From: Myxococcales bacterium
GTDB lineage: Bacteria; Myxococcota; Myxococcia; Myxococcales; Myxococcaceae
NCBI GenBank assembly: GCA_030681895.1
Contig: JAUXRI010000013.1
Span: 1 to 64,000, forward strand
Reading direction: 5' to 3'
DNA: 64,000 bases
The notes beneath the pieces were generated by a model. The model had not been told where the DNA came from and ran no database searches. It saw only the letters and a program-made list of their open reading frames with translations. Shown here piece after piece: positions 1 to 7,432 of the stretch; position 1 is the first letter of the stretch, and each line of letters begins with the position of its first letter. A program made the position numbers and the translations under genes.

Positions 1-485
<485 letters not shown>

Positions 486-545
486 GTGAGACCTTTCGTT
501 TCCACGGCCATCGGATGATGGCCTGTATGTGCACTGCAGACCGAC

Positions 546-1028
546 TTACGAAAACTCGAACTCGAGGTTGGCCTTCGCGATGTCCTTGAGGGGAATCGTG
601 AAAAGGCCGGCGCCGTCGATCTCGACGGACACAGAATCACCCGACACTTCTTTGAGAGCGCCCAGGAAGTTCTTCCGGGGTGGCTCGCCGAAGGGCCCGA
701 ACGTCTTGATGCGCACCTTCTGGCCGATGGCCTTCCGGTAGTGCTCGAGCTTCTTCAGCGGGCGGTTGACGCCGGGGCTCGAGACCTCGAGCGAGTACGC
801 CTGGGGAATGAAGTCTTCGACGTCGAGCGCCGTGTCGACCGCGTGGCTGGCCGTCGAACACTCTTCGACGCCGACGCCGCCCTTCGGGTTGTCGATGAAG
901 AGGCGCAGCACCCACTCGCCGTGCTCGCGCACGAACTCGACGTCGAGCAGCTCGAGGCCCTCGGCGGCGATGAGCGGCTCGCACACCGCCTGTGCTCGCG
1001 CTTCGATGGTCTGGTTCTTCTCGGCCAC
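546..1028 (-). CDS. rimP: Ribosome maturation factor RimP
   Basis: RimP helps mature the 30S ribosomal subunit in the cytoplasm. The protein is 160 residues, the usual length for the family. The N-terminal alpha/beta domain covers about residues 1-85 and ends in the signature EVSSPGVNRPL (81-91); an SH3-like C-terminal domain follows, rich in short strands (QKVRIKTFGPF). I chose the GTG at 1026-1028 because the protein begins MAEKNQTIEARA, which fits family length, and because GGAG lies nine bases upstream. The frame stays open further upstream but reads as low-quality sequence across a hairpin. A 13-base tandem duplication ends on this start codon. Together with nusA downstream it forms the expected translation/transcription operon. 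Confidence 0.93.
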   Translation of the reverse strand: MAEKNQTIEARAQAVCEPLIAAEGLELLDVEFVREHGEWVLRLFIDNPKGGVGVEECSTASHAVDTALDVEDFIPQAYSLEVSSPGVNRPLKKLEHYRKAIGQKVRIKTFGPFGEPPRKNFLGALKEVSGDSVSVEIDGAGLFTIPLKDIAKANLEFEFS

Positions 1029-1053
1029 GGTGTTCGACTCCGGTGTTCGACTC
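1028..1053. repeat. 13-bp tandem duplication carrying the rimP Shine-Dalgarno
   Basis: The unit cggtgttcgactc occurs twice in direct tandem (1028-1040 and 1041-1053, plus strand). Read on the minus strand each copy carries GGAG at the same offset; the copy nearer the gene puts GGAG nine bases before the GTG of rimP. It looks like a recent duplication of the ribosome-binding region. Confidence 0.8.
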
Positions 1054-1062
1054 CAGAAACGC

Positions 1063-1086
1063 AAAGTGGGCCAACCGGCCCACTTT
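1063..1086 (-). promoter_or_regulatory. Hairpin in the rimP-nusA leader
   Basis: A perfect 10-bp inverted repeat, AAAGTGGGCC and GGCCCACTTT, with a 4-base loop lies 35 bases upstream of the rimP start. On the minus strand it is followed by GCGTTTCTGG, a weak U-rich stretch, so it could be an attenuator or a terminator in the leader of the operon. The direction of action is inferred. Confidence 0.6.
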
Positions 1087-1209
1087 CGAGACTGCGCAAA
1101 AGTGACGGCGCCTCCTACGACAGGAGGTGGGGGCATGTAAACCCGCACGCTCGAAGAGCCGACGCCATCGACGCCGAGCCGGGCCGGAAAACACTGATAA
1201 ACCGCGCCC

Positions 1210-2022
1210 ATGAGCCCCCCTCCCCAGTTGATCGCGGCCGTCCAGATGACCAGCGGGGCCGACAAGGCCGAGAACGTGGCGAAGGCGACGGTCCTCATCC
1301 GGCGCGCGGCAAGCCGGGGCGCGTCGTTCGTGGGCCTGCCTGAGAACTTCGCGTGGATGGGCCCCGAGGCTGAGCGCGATCAGAACGCCGAGACGCTCGA
1401 CGGGCCGACGCTCGCGACGTTGCAGGCGCTGGCCAGGGAGCTGGGCATCACGCTCCTCGCCGGCTCGGTGCTCGAGTCGGGAGCGCCCGGAGGCCGGCTC
1501 TTCAACACCTCGGTGCTGTTCGGACCTGACGGTGTGCGGCTGGGGGTCTACCGAAAGATGCACCTCTTCGACGTCGAGGTCGGTGACGGCCAGACGTACC
1601 GGGAATCGTCAGCCGTCGCTCCGGGCGCCGAGGTGGTGGTGGCGAACGCGCCACTCGGCAAGGTCGGGCTGTCGGTCTGTTACGACCTTCGCTTCCCGGA
1701 GCTCTACCGCAAACACTCGGAAGCCGGCGCCGTGCTCCTCACCGTTCCTGCGGCGTTCACCCTGGCGACAGGGAAGGATCATTGGGAGGTGCTGCTCCGC
1801 GCGCGCGCCATCGAGAACCAGGCGTACGTCATCGCCCCGGCGCAGCAGGGCCGGCACCCGAAGGATCGGATGACGTGGGGCCACGCGATGATCGTCGACC
1901 CGTGGGGTCTGGTGACGGCGCGCGCGAGTGAAGGTGAAGGGCTGGCGATGGCAGAGTTCGACCCTGCGCTGCTTTCACGCCTTCGCAAGACGCTGCCGGC
2001 GCTCCAGCACCGAAGGCTCTGA
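1210..2022 (+). CDS. Carbon-nitrogen hydrolase (nitrilase superfamily, Nit1/deaminated glutathione amidase type)
   Basis: A 270-residue member of the nitrilase superfamily, which hydrolyses amide C-N bonds in the cytoplasm. The catalytic triad is visible: Glu45 in LPENF, Lys116 in YRKMHLFD and Cys157 in SVCYDLRFPELY. The text around these residues, particularly YRKMHLFDVEV and CYDLRFPELYR, is closest to the Nit1 branch, known to remove the amide from deaminated glutathione, a metabolite-repair reaction. The length matches the family (about 270). It starts at an ATG and is divergent from rimP, with 181 bases between the starts. The exact substrate is inferred from motif similarity; another small omega-amide is possible. 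Confidence 0.9.
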   Translation: MSPPPQLIAAVQMTSGADKAENVAKATVLIRRAASRGASFVGLPENFAWMGPEAERDQNAETLDGPTLATLQALARELGITLLAGSVLESGAPGGRLFNTSVLFGPDGVRLGVYRKMHLFDVEVGDGQTYRESSAVAPGAEVVVANAPLGKVGLSVCYDLRFPELYRKHSEAGAVLLTVPAAFTLATGKDHWEVLLRARAIENQAYVIAPAQQGRHPKDRMTWGHAMIVDPWGLVTARASEGEGLAMAEFDPALLSRLRKTLPALQHRRL

Positions 2023-2024
2023 GG

Positions 2025-2612
2025 TCAGCCTTGCGCGGGGCGCAGCGACGACGGCGACGACGAGAACGGCTCGTTCAAGCGCGACTCGAGCGGCGCGGCT
2101 TCACTGCAGGCTGCCGTCCACAACGCCGCCAGGCCTTCCGCTGAAGGGCAGACGTCTGGGGAGCGCTTGAGCTTCTTCGACTGGTCGGCCAGCAACACGC
2201 GGCGCACGGCCACCCCAGACAGCTCGACATCGAAGGGCGCGGTCGTCGTCAAACGGCACACGCGCACGCAATAGGCGAGCAGGCGCAGGGCGTCCTTCAT
2301 GATCGCGTCGCGGAGCTCGGGCGGCATCGTCCCGTCGTAGCTGACCCCCAGGTGGTGCTCGATACCGTTGGGCATCGTCGTCACGTGGTACGTGATGAGC
2401 CAGGTCATGAAGAGCTCATGACGAAGCTGGGTGTTCTGCTTCTGGCCGACGCCGACGGTGTTGAGCGCTTCGATCGTGCGCCCCTGAACGTCGAGGCACA
2501 CCTTCGCCAGCTGAGTCAGTTGCTCAGGCGTCAGGGAAAGCTCTGCCCGCTTCTTCGAGGAGAAGGGAATCTTCGATCGCCAGTCCATGAATCTCAGGCC
2601 CCCCAGAGGCAT
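2025..2612 (-). CDS. Hypothetical protein
   Basis: A 195-residue protein I do not recognise. It has no signal peptide and no membrane segment. The middle is mixed alpha/beta with conserved-looking aromatic and charged residues (LTPEQLTQLAKVCLDVQGRT, HELFMTWLITYHVT, IEHHLGVSYDG), and the last 25 residues are serine- and proline-rich. Two starts are possible: the ATG at 2612, or the ATG eight codons further in (2588), which has a run of G about 11 bases upstream. It is convergent with the nitrilase gene, leaving only 2 bases between the stops. Coding looks real because the frame is open over its length with good codon bias, but no function can be given. Confidence 0.7.
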   Translation of the reverse strand: MPLGGLRFMDWRSKIPFSSKKRAELSLTPEQLTQLAKVCLDVQGRTIEALNTVGVGQKQNTQLRHELFMTWLITYHVTTMPNGIEHHLGVSYDGTMPPELRDAIMKDALRLLAYCVRVCRLTTTAPFDVELSGVAVRRVLLADQSKKLKRSPDVCPSAEGLAALWTAACSEAAPLESRLNEPFSSSPSSLRPAQG

Positions 2613-2752
2613 GGCTTGTACCTTGCGCCGGTAAGCAGGTGACTGACAAGAGGCTGGAACATTCCGCTCTCAATACACGCCTCGAAACGCCAGACCCGCT
2701 GCTCCGCAGGCCGGCCACCACTGCGCCCAAATCGGGCATATACGGAACCCTG

Positions 2753-3517
2753 ATGAAGCTGGTCTGGACCCTCGTCTGCGCCCTCCACTGCCTGGGCTGC
2801 GCCACTGCTCACCTGATCGGGGAGCGTGCGCCGCGAGATGCCATCGAGGCCGGCCCGCCGCGGGTGGTGGTGATCGAGCCGCTGTTCGATCGCGCCGAAT
2901 GGAAGACCTCGATCCGCACCGACATCATCGACACGAGCACCCCGGGCTCCTTGATGCCGCAGGCGCCGGTCGTCGTGACCCAGACGGTGACCGAGAAGCC
3001 GCTGTTCGCGCGGCCGCCCATCATGGTCGCGATTCACGAGCGCCTGCTGCCAGCCATCGCGGCGCTTCGCCCCCACTGGACGGTGCTGGCCCCTGGCGCC
3101 GCGCCGACCGTCACGCGGAACGCCGTCGTCGTTCGCACCATCATCGACAAGAACGAGATCGTTCAGAGCGATCGCACGCTGAAGAACACCGCCTTCGCGT
3201 TCGGCCTGGTGTTGTTGCCGCTCCAAATCCTGGCCGCCTTCCCGGTCGAGGAGACCGAGCGCGTGTCGGGGCTCCTCGAAAAGGTGTCGGTGGACCCGAA
3301 GGCGTTACAGCAGCGGCTGGTGAAGTACGCGACCCAGCCCGACTTCGCGGTGAACTTCACCGGCCTCTTGCCGAAGCGGCAGCCGTTCGCGCTCGACGTC
3401 GAATACGAAGAGGGCCTGTTCGCCGACGAGACGCCCAGGCCCGGTGTCCTCGTCGAGGGCTTCGTCGAGAAGCTCGCGTTCGCCATCGTCAGTTTCATCG
3501 AAGAGGAGTCGCCGTGA
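2753..3517 (+). CDS. Predicted lipoprotein of unknown function
   Basis: A 254-residue protein starting at the ATG at 2753. The N-terminus MKLVWTLVCALHCLGCAT is a short lipoprotein signal with the lipobox LGC, placing the lipidated cysteine at residue 16. The frame is open further upstream, but only this start gives a proper signal sequence. The mature part contains beta-rich stretches (PRVVVIEPLFDRAEW, PVVVTQTVTEKPLFARPP) and a hydrophobic segment near residues 140-160 (FAFGLVLLPLQILAAF), possibly buried or membrane-associated. Its stop overlaps the GTG start of the DUF971 gene (GTGA), so the two are translationally coupled. No family recognised. Confidence 0.75.
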   Translation: MKLVWTLVCALHCLGCATAHLIGERAPRDAIEAGPPRVVVIEPLFDRAEWKTSIRTDIIDTSTPGSLMPQAPVVVTQTVTEKPLFARPPIMVAIHERLLPAIAALRPHWTVLAPGAAPTVTRNAVVVRTIIDKNEIVQSDRTLKNTAFAFGLVLLPLQILAAFPVEETERVSGLLEKVSVDPKALQQRLVKYATQPDFAVNFTGLLPKRQPFALDVEYEEGLFADETPRPGVLVEGFVEKLAFAIVSFIEEESP

Positions 3518-3867
3518 GTTTCTGGGACAGCATCAAGCCCGCGAAGAAGAACCCGCAGGCGACGGGGGTCGAGCTCTCGGCCGACCAGCGCGAGCTCTCG
3601 CTCACCTGGAACGACGGCGCCCGGCACCGCGTCACGTCGCGAGTGTTGCGCCAATACTGCCCGTGCGCCGAGTGCGTCGAAGAGTGGAGCGGCAAGCGCA
3701 CCTACGACGTCGAGGTGATCGCGCAGGACATGAAGATCATCGAGATCGTCCCCACGGGGAACTACGCGCTCTCCTTCACCTTCGGCGACCTGCACCGCAC
3801 CGGCATCTTCAACTGGGAGTACCTGCGCGAGCTGTGCGAACGGCACGCGCTGCCCGACGCCGCCTGA
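3514..3867 (+). CDS. DUF971 / gamma-butyrobetaine hydroxylase-like N-terminal domain protein
   Basis: A 117-residue single-domain protein of the DUF971 family, the fold found at the N-terminus of gamma-butyrobetaine hydroxylase. Typical blocks are visible: LTWNDGARHRVTSRVLR, the cysteine cluster YCPCAECVEEW, IIEIVPTGNYALSFTFGD and the closing GIFNWEYLRELC. The three cysteines could bind a metal; in eukaryotic homologues this domain carries zinc. Stand-alone bacterial members have no firmly established role. The start is GTG at 3514 overlapping the upstream lipoprotein stop, which suggests co-translation. Family assignment is confident; function is open. Confidence 0.88.
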   Translation: MSFWDSIKPAKKNPQATGVELSADQRELSLTWNDGARHRVTSRVLRQYCPCAECVEEWSGKRTYDVEVIAQDMKIIEIVPTGNYALSFTFGDLHRTGIFNWEYLRELCERHALPDAA

Positions 3868-3907
3868 GCCCTTCGCCTGAGGCAGCCGGTGAGGCACACT
3901 GGCCCGC

Positions 3908-4507
3908 GTGAGCGACGACGGTCATCCTGACTCGGACGGCAGCCAGCCCGAGCTGCTCGGGGGCCCGTCGCTCAGAGCCGACGGCACGGTCGAGGGTCGC
4001 CCCGCTCCTGCGGCCGCACCCACACCTGCGCCAGCCGCCAGAGCCGTCGCTGCGGAGCCAACGCTCGAGCTGGCGAGAAAGCCGCAGCCACGAGGCTACG
4101 TCGCGCCGACGGCCTATCGCCCCGACCTGACGCCGTCGCGGCGGTGGGTGCCCATCGTGCTCGGTGGCCTGGTGTTGTCGGGCGTCGGCATCGCCGTCAC
4201 CGCGATGGTGATCAAACCGGCCAGCGCGCCTCGCATCCCCACCATCGAGCTGCCGGAGCAGCTCCGTGACGCGCTCCCGGAGCTGTCGGGCCCGCCGATC
4301 GTCATCACCAGCGAGCCGCCGGGGGCCACCATTCGTGCTGGCGCGCTCGAGCTCGGGAAGACGCCATGGGCGGGCAACAACCCGTTCCTGCTCGACACTG
4401 AAGTGACGATCTCGTTGAGCGGCTATCAGACCCGCAAGGTGATGCTCCGCGGGGCGAGCGAGGCACACCTGAACCTCACGCTGGTGCCGAAGAGAGGGAC
4501 CCGATGA
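3908..4507 (+). CDS. PEGA-domain membrane protein
   Basis: A 199-residue protein from a GTG start. Residues 1-75 are a disordered Pro/Ala-rich cytoplasmic segment, residues 81-100 (VPIVLGGLVLSGVGIAVTAM) form one membrane helix, and residues about 130-196 form a PEGA domain with the hallmark SEPPGATI and GKTPWAGNNP. The PEGA domain closely resembles the C-terminal PEGA of the kinase encoded directly downstream (GQTPWAGDNP there), so the two probably arose by duplication or share a ligand outside the membrane. Its stop overlaps the kinase ATG (ATGA), so the products are made together. Likely role: partner or sensor of the kinase. That is inference from context. Confidence 0.83.
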   Translation: MSDDGHPDSDGSQPELLGGPSLRADGTVEGRPAPAAAPTPAPAARAVAAEPTLELARKPQPRGYVAPTAYRPDLTPSRRWVPIVLGGLVLSGVGIAVTAMVIKPASAPRIPTIELPEQLRDALPELSGPPIVITSEPPGATIRAGALELGKTPWAGNNPFLLDTEVTISLSGYQTRKVMLRGASEAHLNLTLVPKRGTR

Positions 4508-6126
4508 CGACGGTACTCAAGCGCTACGAACTCCAGGGGCGTCTCGGGGCCGGCGGCATGGCCGAGGTGTGGATCGCGCGCGCGTCGGGCCCGAGCGGGT
4601 TCGAGAAGCAGGTGGTCGTCAAACGAATCCTCCCGCAGCTCGCCGGCGATCCCACCGTCGAGGCGCTGTTCAAGGCCGAGGCCCGCATCGCGGCGCGGCT
4701 CGATCACCCGAACCTGCTCCAGGTGTTCGATTTCGGTCAGGAGCCCGACGGCTCGCTGGTGCTGGTGATGGAGCTGGTCGACGGCGCCAGCCTGCGCTCG
4801 GTGGTGCGCGCGATCACCGGTGGCCGGAAGCTCGACCCGAGGCTGGTGGCAAAGCTGATGGCCCAGGTCTGCGAGGGGCTCCACGCTGCGCACGAGCTCA
4901 AAGACGAGAAGGGCGCGCCGCTCAACCTCGTGCACCGCGACATCAGCCCCGAGAACATTCTGCTCTCGAGATCGGGCGCGGTGAAGGTGGCCGACTTCGG
5001 CATCGCGCGCATCGAGCGCGAGGTGCAGCTCACGGCGGCTGACACGTTCCGTGGGAAGCTCGGCTACGCGGCGCCGGAGCAGATCATGGGCCTGCCCGTC
5101 ACCCGACAGGCCGATCTCTGGGCCATCGGCGTCACGATGTTCGAGCTGTTGACGGGTCAGAAGCCCTTCGTGACCGAGACGGAAGCCGAGCTGGCCTCGG
5201 CCTCGGTGTATCGCGCGCCGAGACGGGTCGACGAGCTCAGGCCCGACTGCCCCATCGCCCTCGCCGAGATCGTCGCCAGGTGCCTCACCAAGGACCTCTC
5301 CGCGCGCTGGGCTGATGGCCACGAGCTCGGCCGACAGCTCGAGGACTTCATCTCGTGGAGTGGCACACCGCTGCGCTCCACGGACCTCGGCGGAATTCTG
5401 AAGCTGCTCGACATCAAGCCTCACACCGTCAGCGCCGCCGGCACCCCGTTGCTCTCCGTCGTCCCCGACCTTGCGCCCTACGTCGAGCCGAGCACCTTCG
5501 AGCCGAGGGCCGAGCTGGCCGAAGATGGCTCGCTTCATACGCTCGAGCTTCCCGCGCCGCCGCCCGTCGTGGACGACGCGCAGACGCAGCTACAGTCGCA
5601 GGCGCAGGACCCAGCACCTCCTGAGCTCTCGCTGGCCCGCGAACCGAAGCCCCGCTCCTCGTTGCGGTCTGGCGAAGAGCACTCGAGCCCGGCCGTCGAG
5701 CCAGCGCCGGCCCGCATGCAGGAGCGCTTCGACCGCATCGAGGTCGAGCCGCTCGCCGTCGCGATCGAACACCTCCCCGGCCCAGCCGTCGCCCCTTCCC
5801 CGGCCCGCACGAGCGCTCTCGCGATGAAGGTCCTGCTCGGCGTTGGCGCCCTGGCCTTGGCCGGCCTCGTCGTCTTTGGCGTCTCGAAGCTGCCTGCGCG
5901 ACCTCAGGCCGCCGCGCACGGGACCCTCTTCATCGAGTCGACGCCCACCGGAGCGGCCGTCGCAGTCAACGGAGAGTCGGTCGGCCAGACGCCGTGGGCC
6001 GGCGACAACCCTCCGGGAGGCATCACCACCGTCACGCTGTCTCGAAGCGGTTTCGCGGCGTTGACGGTTCGCCTCGACGGCGGAACCGACTGGACCGGGA
6101 CGCTGAAGCTCTCGCGCCAGAAGTAG
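4504..6126 (+). CDS. Membrane Ser/Thr protein kinase with C-terminal PEGA domain
   Basis: A 540-residue Hanks-type kinase. All key elements are present: glycine loop GRLGAGGMAEVW (12-23), ATP lysine K40, Glu59, HRD at 144-146 (LVHRDISPENILL), DFG at 164-166 and APE at 190-192, so it should be active. A Pro/Glu-rich linker (about 310-435) leads to one membrane helix (442-460) and a PEGA domain (469-540, with GQTPWAGDNP). The kinase domain is therefore cytoplasmic and PEGA lies across the membrane, perhaps sensing envelope polymers. The start ATG overlaps the stop of the upstream PEGA protein. This domain order is common in myxobacteria; substrates cannot be told from sequence. Confidence 0.93.
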   Translation: MTTVLKRYELQGRLGAGGMAEVWIARASGPSGFEKQVVVKRILPQLAGDPTVEALFKAEARIAARLDHPNLLQVFDFGQEPDGSLVLVMELVDGASLRSVVRAITGGRKLDPRLVAKLMAQVCEGLHAAHELKDEKGAPLNLVHRDISPENILLSRSGAVKVADFGIARIEREVQLTAADTFRGKLGYAAPEQIMGLPVTRQADLWAIGVTMFELLTGQKPFVTETEAELASASVYRAPRRVDELRPDCPIALAEIVARCLTKDLSARWADGHELGRQLEDFISWSGTPLRSTDLGGILKLLDIKPHTVSAAGTPLLSVVPDLAPYVEPSTFEPRAELAEDGSLHTLELPAPPPVVDDAQTQLQSQAQDPAPPELSLAREPKPRSSLRSGEEHSSPAVEPAPARMQERFDRIEVEPLAVAIEHLPGPAVAPSPARTSALAMKVLLGVGALALAGLVVFGVSKLPARPQAAAHGTLFIESTPTGAAVAVNGESVGQTPWAGDNPPGGITTVTLSRSGFAALTVRLDGGTDWTGTLKLSRQK

Positions 6127-6240
6127 AGACCGAGCGTTGCGCACGGTTTGCGCAGCCCTCGGGACCCCTCGCTGGGTTTGCACGCGCCATCGAGGGCACG
6201 GCGTGCGCGCAGCGGCACGAGCCATGCTCATCTCATCGGC

Positions 6241-6681
6241 ATGGTCCAACATCTCCTCCTCGCGGTCGATGGCTCTGCCTCGTCTCACCACGCCGCGAAC
6301 CAGGGCTTCGGGCTCGCCCGGCAGACGAACTCGAAGGTGACGCTGGTCTTCGTGCTCGAGTCGCCGCCCGTGATCCCCGTGGGGCCGCTCTCTGGCTACG
6401 TGATGACGTCACCGCCGCGCACCGAAGCCGATCTCGAGCGCGCGAGGGCAGAGCTCAAGACCCTCGCGCATGACTCGGGAGTGACCGTCGACACGCGCGT
6501 GGAGTTGGGCGCGCCCGCCGACGTGATCTGCGAGCTGGCGGACCGGCTGAACGTCGATCTGATCGTCATCGGCGCTCGCGGCCTGAGCGCGGGCACACGC
6601 TGGTTGATGGGCTCGGTCAGCGATCGCGTCGTGCACCACGCACCCTGCCCGGTGCTGGTGGTTCGCGACCGGAAGCGTTGA
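6241..6681 (+). CDS. Universal stress protein (UspA family)
   Basis: A 146-residue single-domain universal stress protein. It begins MVQHLLLAVDGSASSHHAAN, the standard first strand with the aspartate that contacts ATP, and ends with GARGLSAGTRWLMGS followed by VSDRVVHHAPCPVLVV. The G-x2-G-x9-G-S phosphate-binding motif is complete, so this belongs to the ATP-binding branch. The frame is open 93 bases upstream, but the ATG at 6241 gives the family N-terminus exactly. It stands alone, 114 bases after the kinase gene, and converges on the DprE2-like gene. Its role is in stress tolerance by family; the precise condition is unknown. Confidence 0.93.
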   Translation: MVQHLLLAVDGSASSHHAANQGFGLARQTNSKVTLVFVLESPPVIPVGPLSGYVMTSPPRTEADLERARAELKTLAHDSGVTVDTRVELGAPADVICELADRLNVDLIVIGARGLSAGTRWLMGSVSDRVVHHAPCPVLVVRDRKR

Positions 6682-6688
6682 GTCGTCT

Positions 6689-7432
6689 TTAGAACTTCAC
6701 GCGGCGCATCACGAAGCGAGGCATCGCTTTGATGGCCGTCATCACCGCGCGCCAGATCGCCGGCGCGTAGACGACGGGCGATCCGTCATCGATGCCCTGG
6801 AGCACCAGCTCCGCGACGGCTTCAGGCTCGCCGGCAAACGGCGGCGCCTTGAGGCCCTCGGTCATTCCGGTGCGCACGAAGCCGGGCTTCACGCAGACGG
6901 TGACCAGGCCTTCCTTGCGGTACTTGTGATCGAGCCCCTCGAGGTACGCCGAGAGCCCGGCCTTGGCTGCCCCGTACATGATGACGGGTGAGCGGCCGCG
7001 ATCGCCGGCGACCGACGAGAAGACGCAGAGCGTGCCGCCGCCTCGCATCAACAGCTTCTTGCGGGCCTCTTCGCAGAACAGCACGGTGTTCGAGAAGTCG
7101 AGGGTGAGCACCTTCGCGGCGAGCGCGGGGTCCCGCTCCAGCTGCTCCTGCGTGGCGAACGCGCCTGCGGTGACGACGACGGTGTCGAGGCCGTCGAGGG
7201 CCTGCTCGGCGCGCTCGAGGGCGGGCTTGAACGACTCGGTGTGCTCGAGATCGCAGGCGACGCCGACGACGCGCGTGCCGGGAACGCCGCGAGCCTCGAG
7301 ATCGGCGACACTCCGCTTCACCTCGTCATCGCCCCGCCCCAGCACCGCGACGAAGTCACCGCGCTCGACGAACTTGCGGGCGAGGGAGCGGCCCATGCCG
7401 CGGGTGGCTCCGAGAATGGCGACGCGCCTCAT
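6689..7432 (-). CDS. Short-chain dehydrogenase/reductase, DprE2-like
   Basis: A 247-residue classical SDR. The NAD(P)-binding motif is GATRGMG (8-14), the catalytic serine is in VFSSVAG (139-140), and the Tyr-Lys pair is YGAAK (Y153, K157). Its ATG overlaps the stop of the upstream FAD oxidase by 4 bases (ATGA). In mycobacteria an FAD oxidase of exactly this type (DprE1) works with an SDR (DprE2) to epimerise decaprenylphosphoryl-ribose to the arabinose form: DprE1 makes the 2-keto intermediate and DprE2 reduces it. The paired arrangement here argues for the same kind of two-step epimerisation on a polyprenyl-linked or other sugar. The sugar is unknown because these bacteria have no mycobacterial arabinogalactan. 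Confidence 0.85.
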   Translation of the reverse strand: MRRVAILGATRGMGRSLARKFVERGDFVAVLGRGDDEVKRSVADLEARGVPGTRVVGVACDLEHTESFKPALERAEQALDGLDTVVVTAGAFATQEQLERDPALAAKVLTLDFSNTVLFCEEARKKLLMRGGGTLCVFSSVAGDRGRSPVIMYGAAKAGLSAYLEGLDHKYRKEGLVTVCVKPGFVRTGMTEGLKAPPFAGEPEAVAELVLQGIDDGSPVVYAPAIWRAVMTAIKAMPRFVMRRVKF

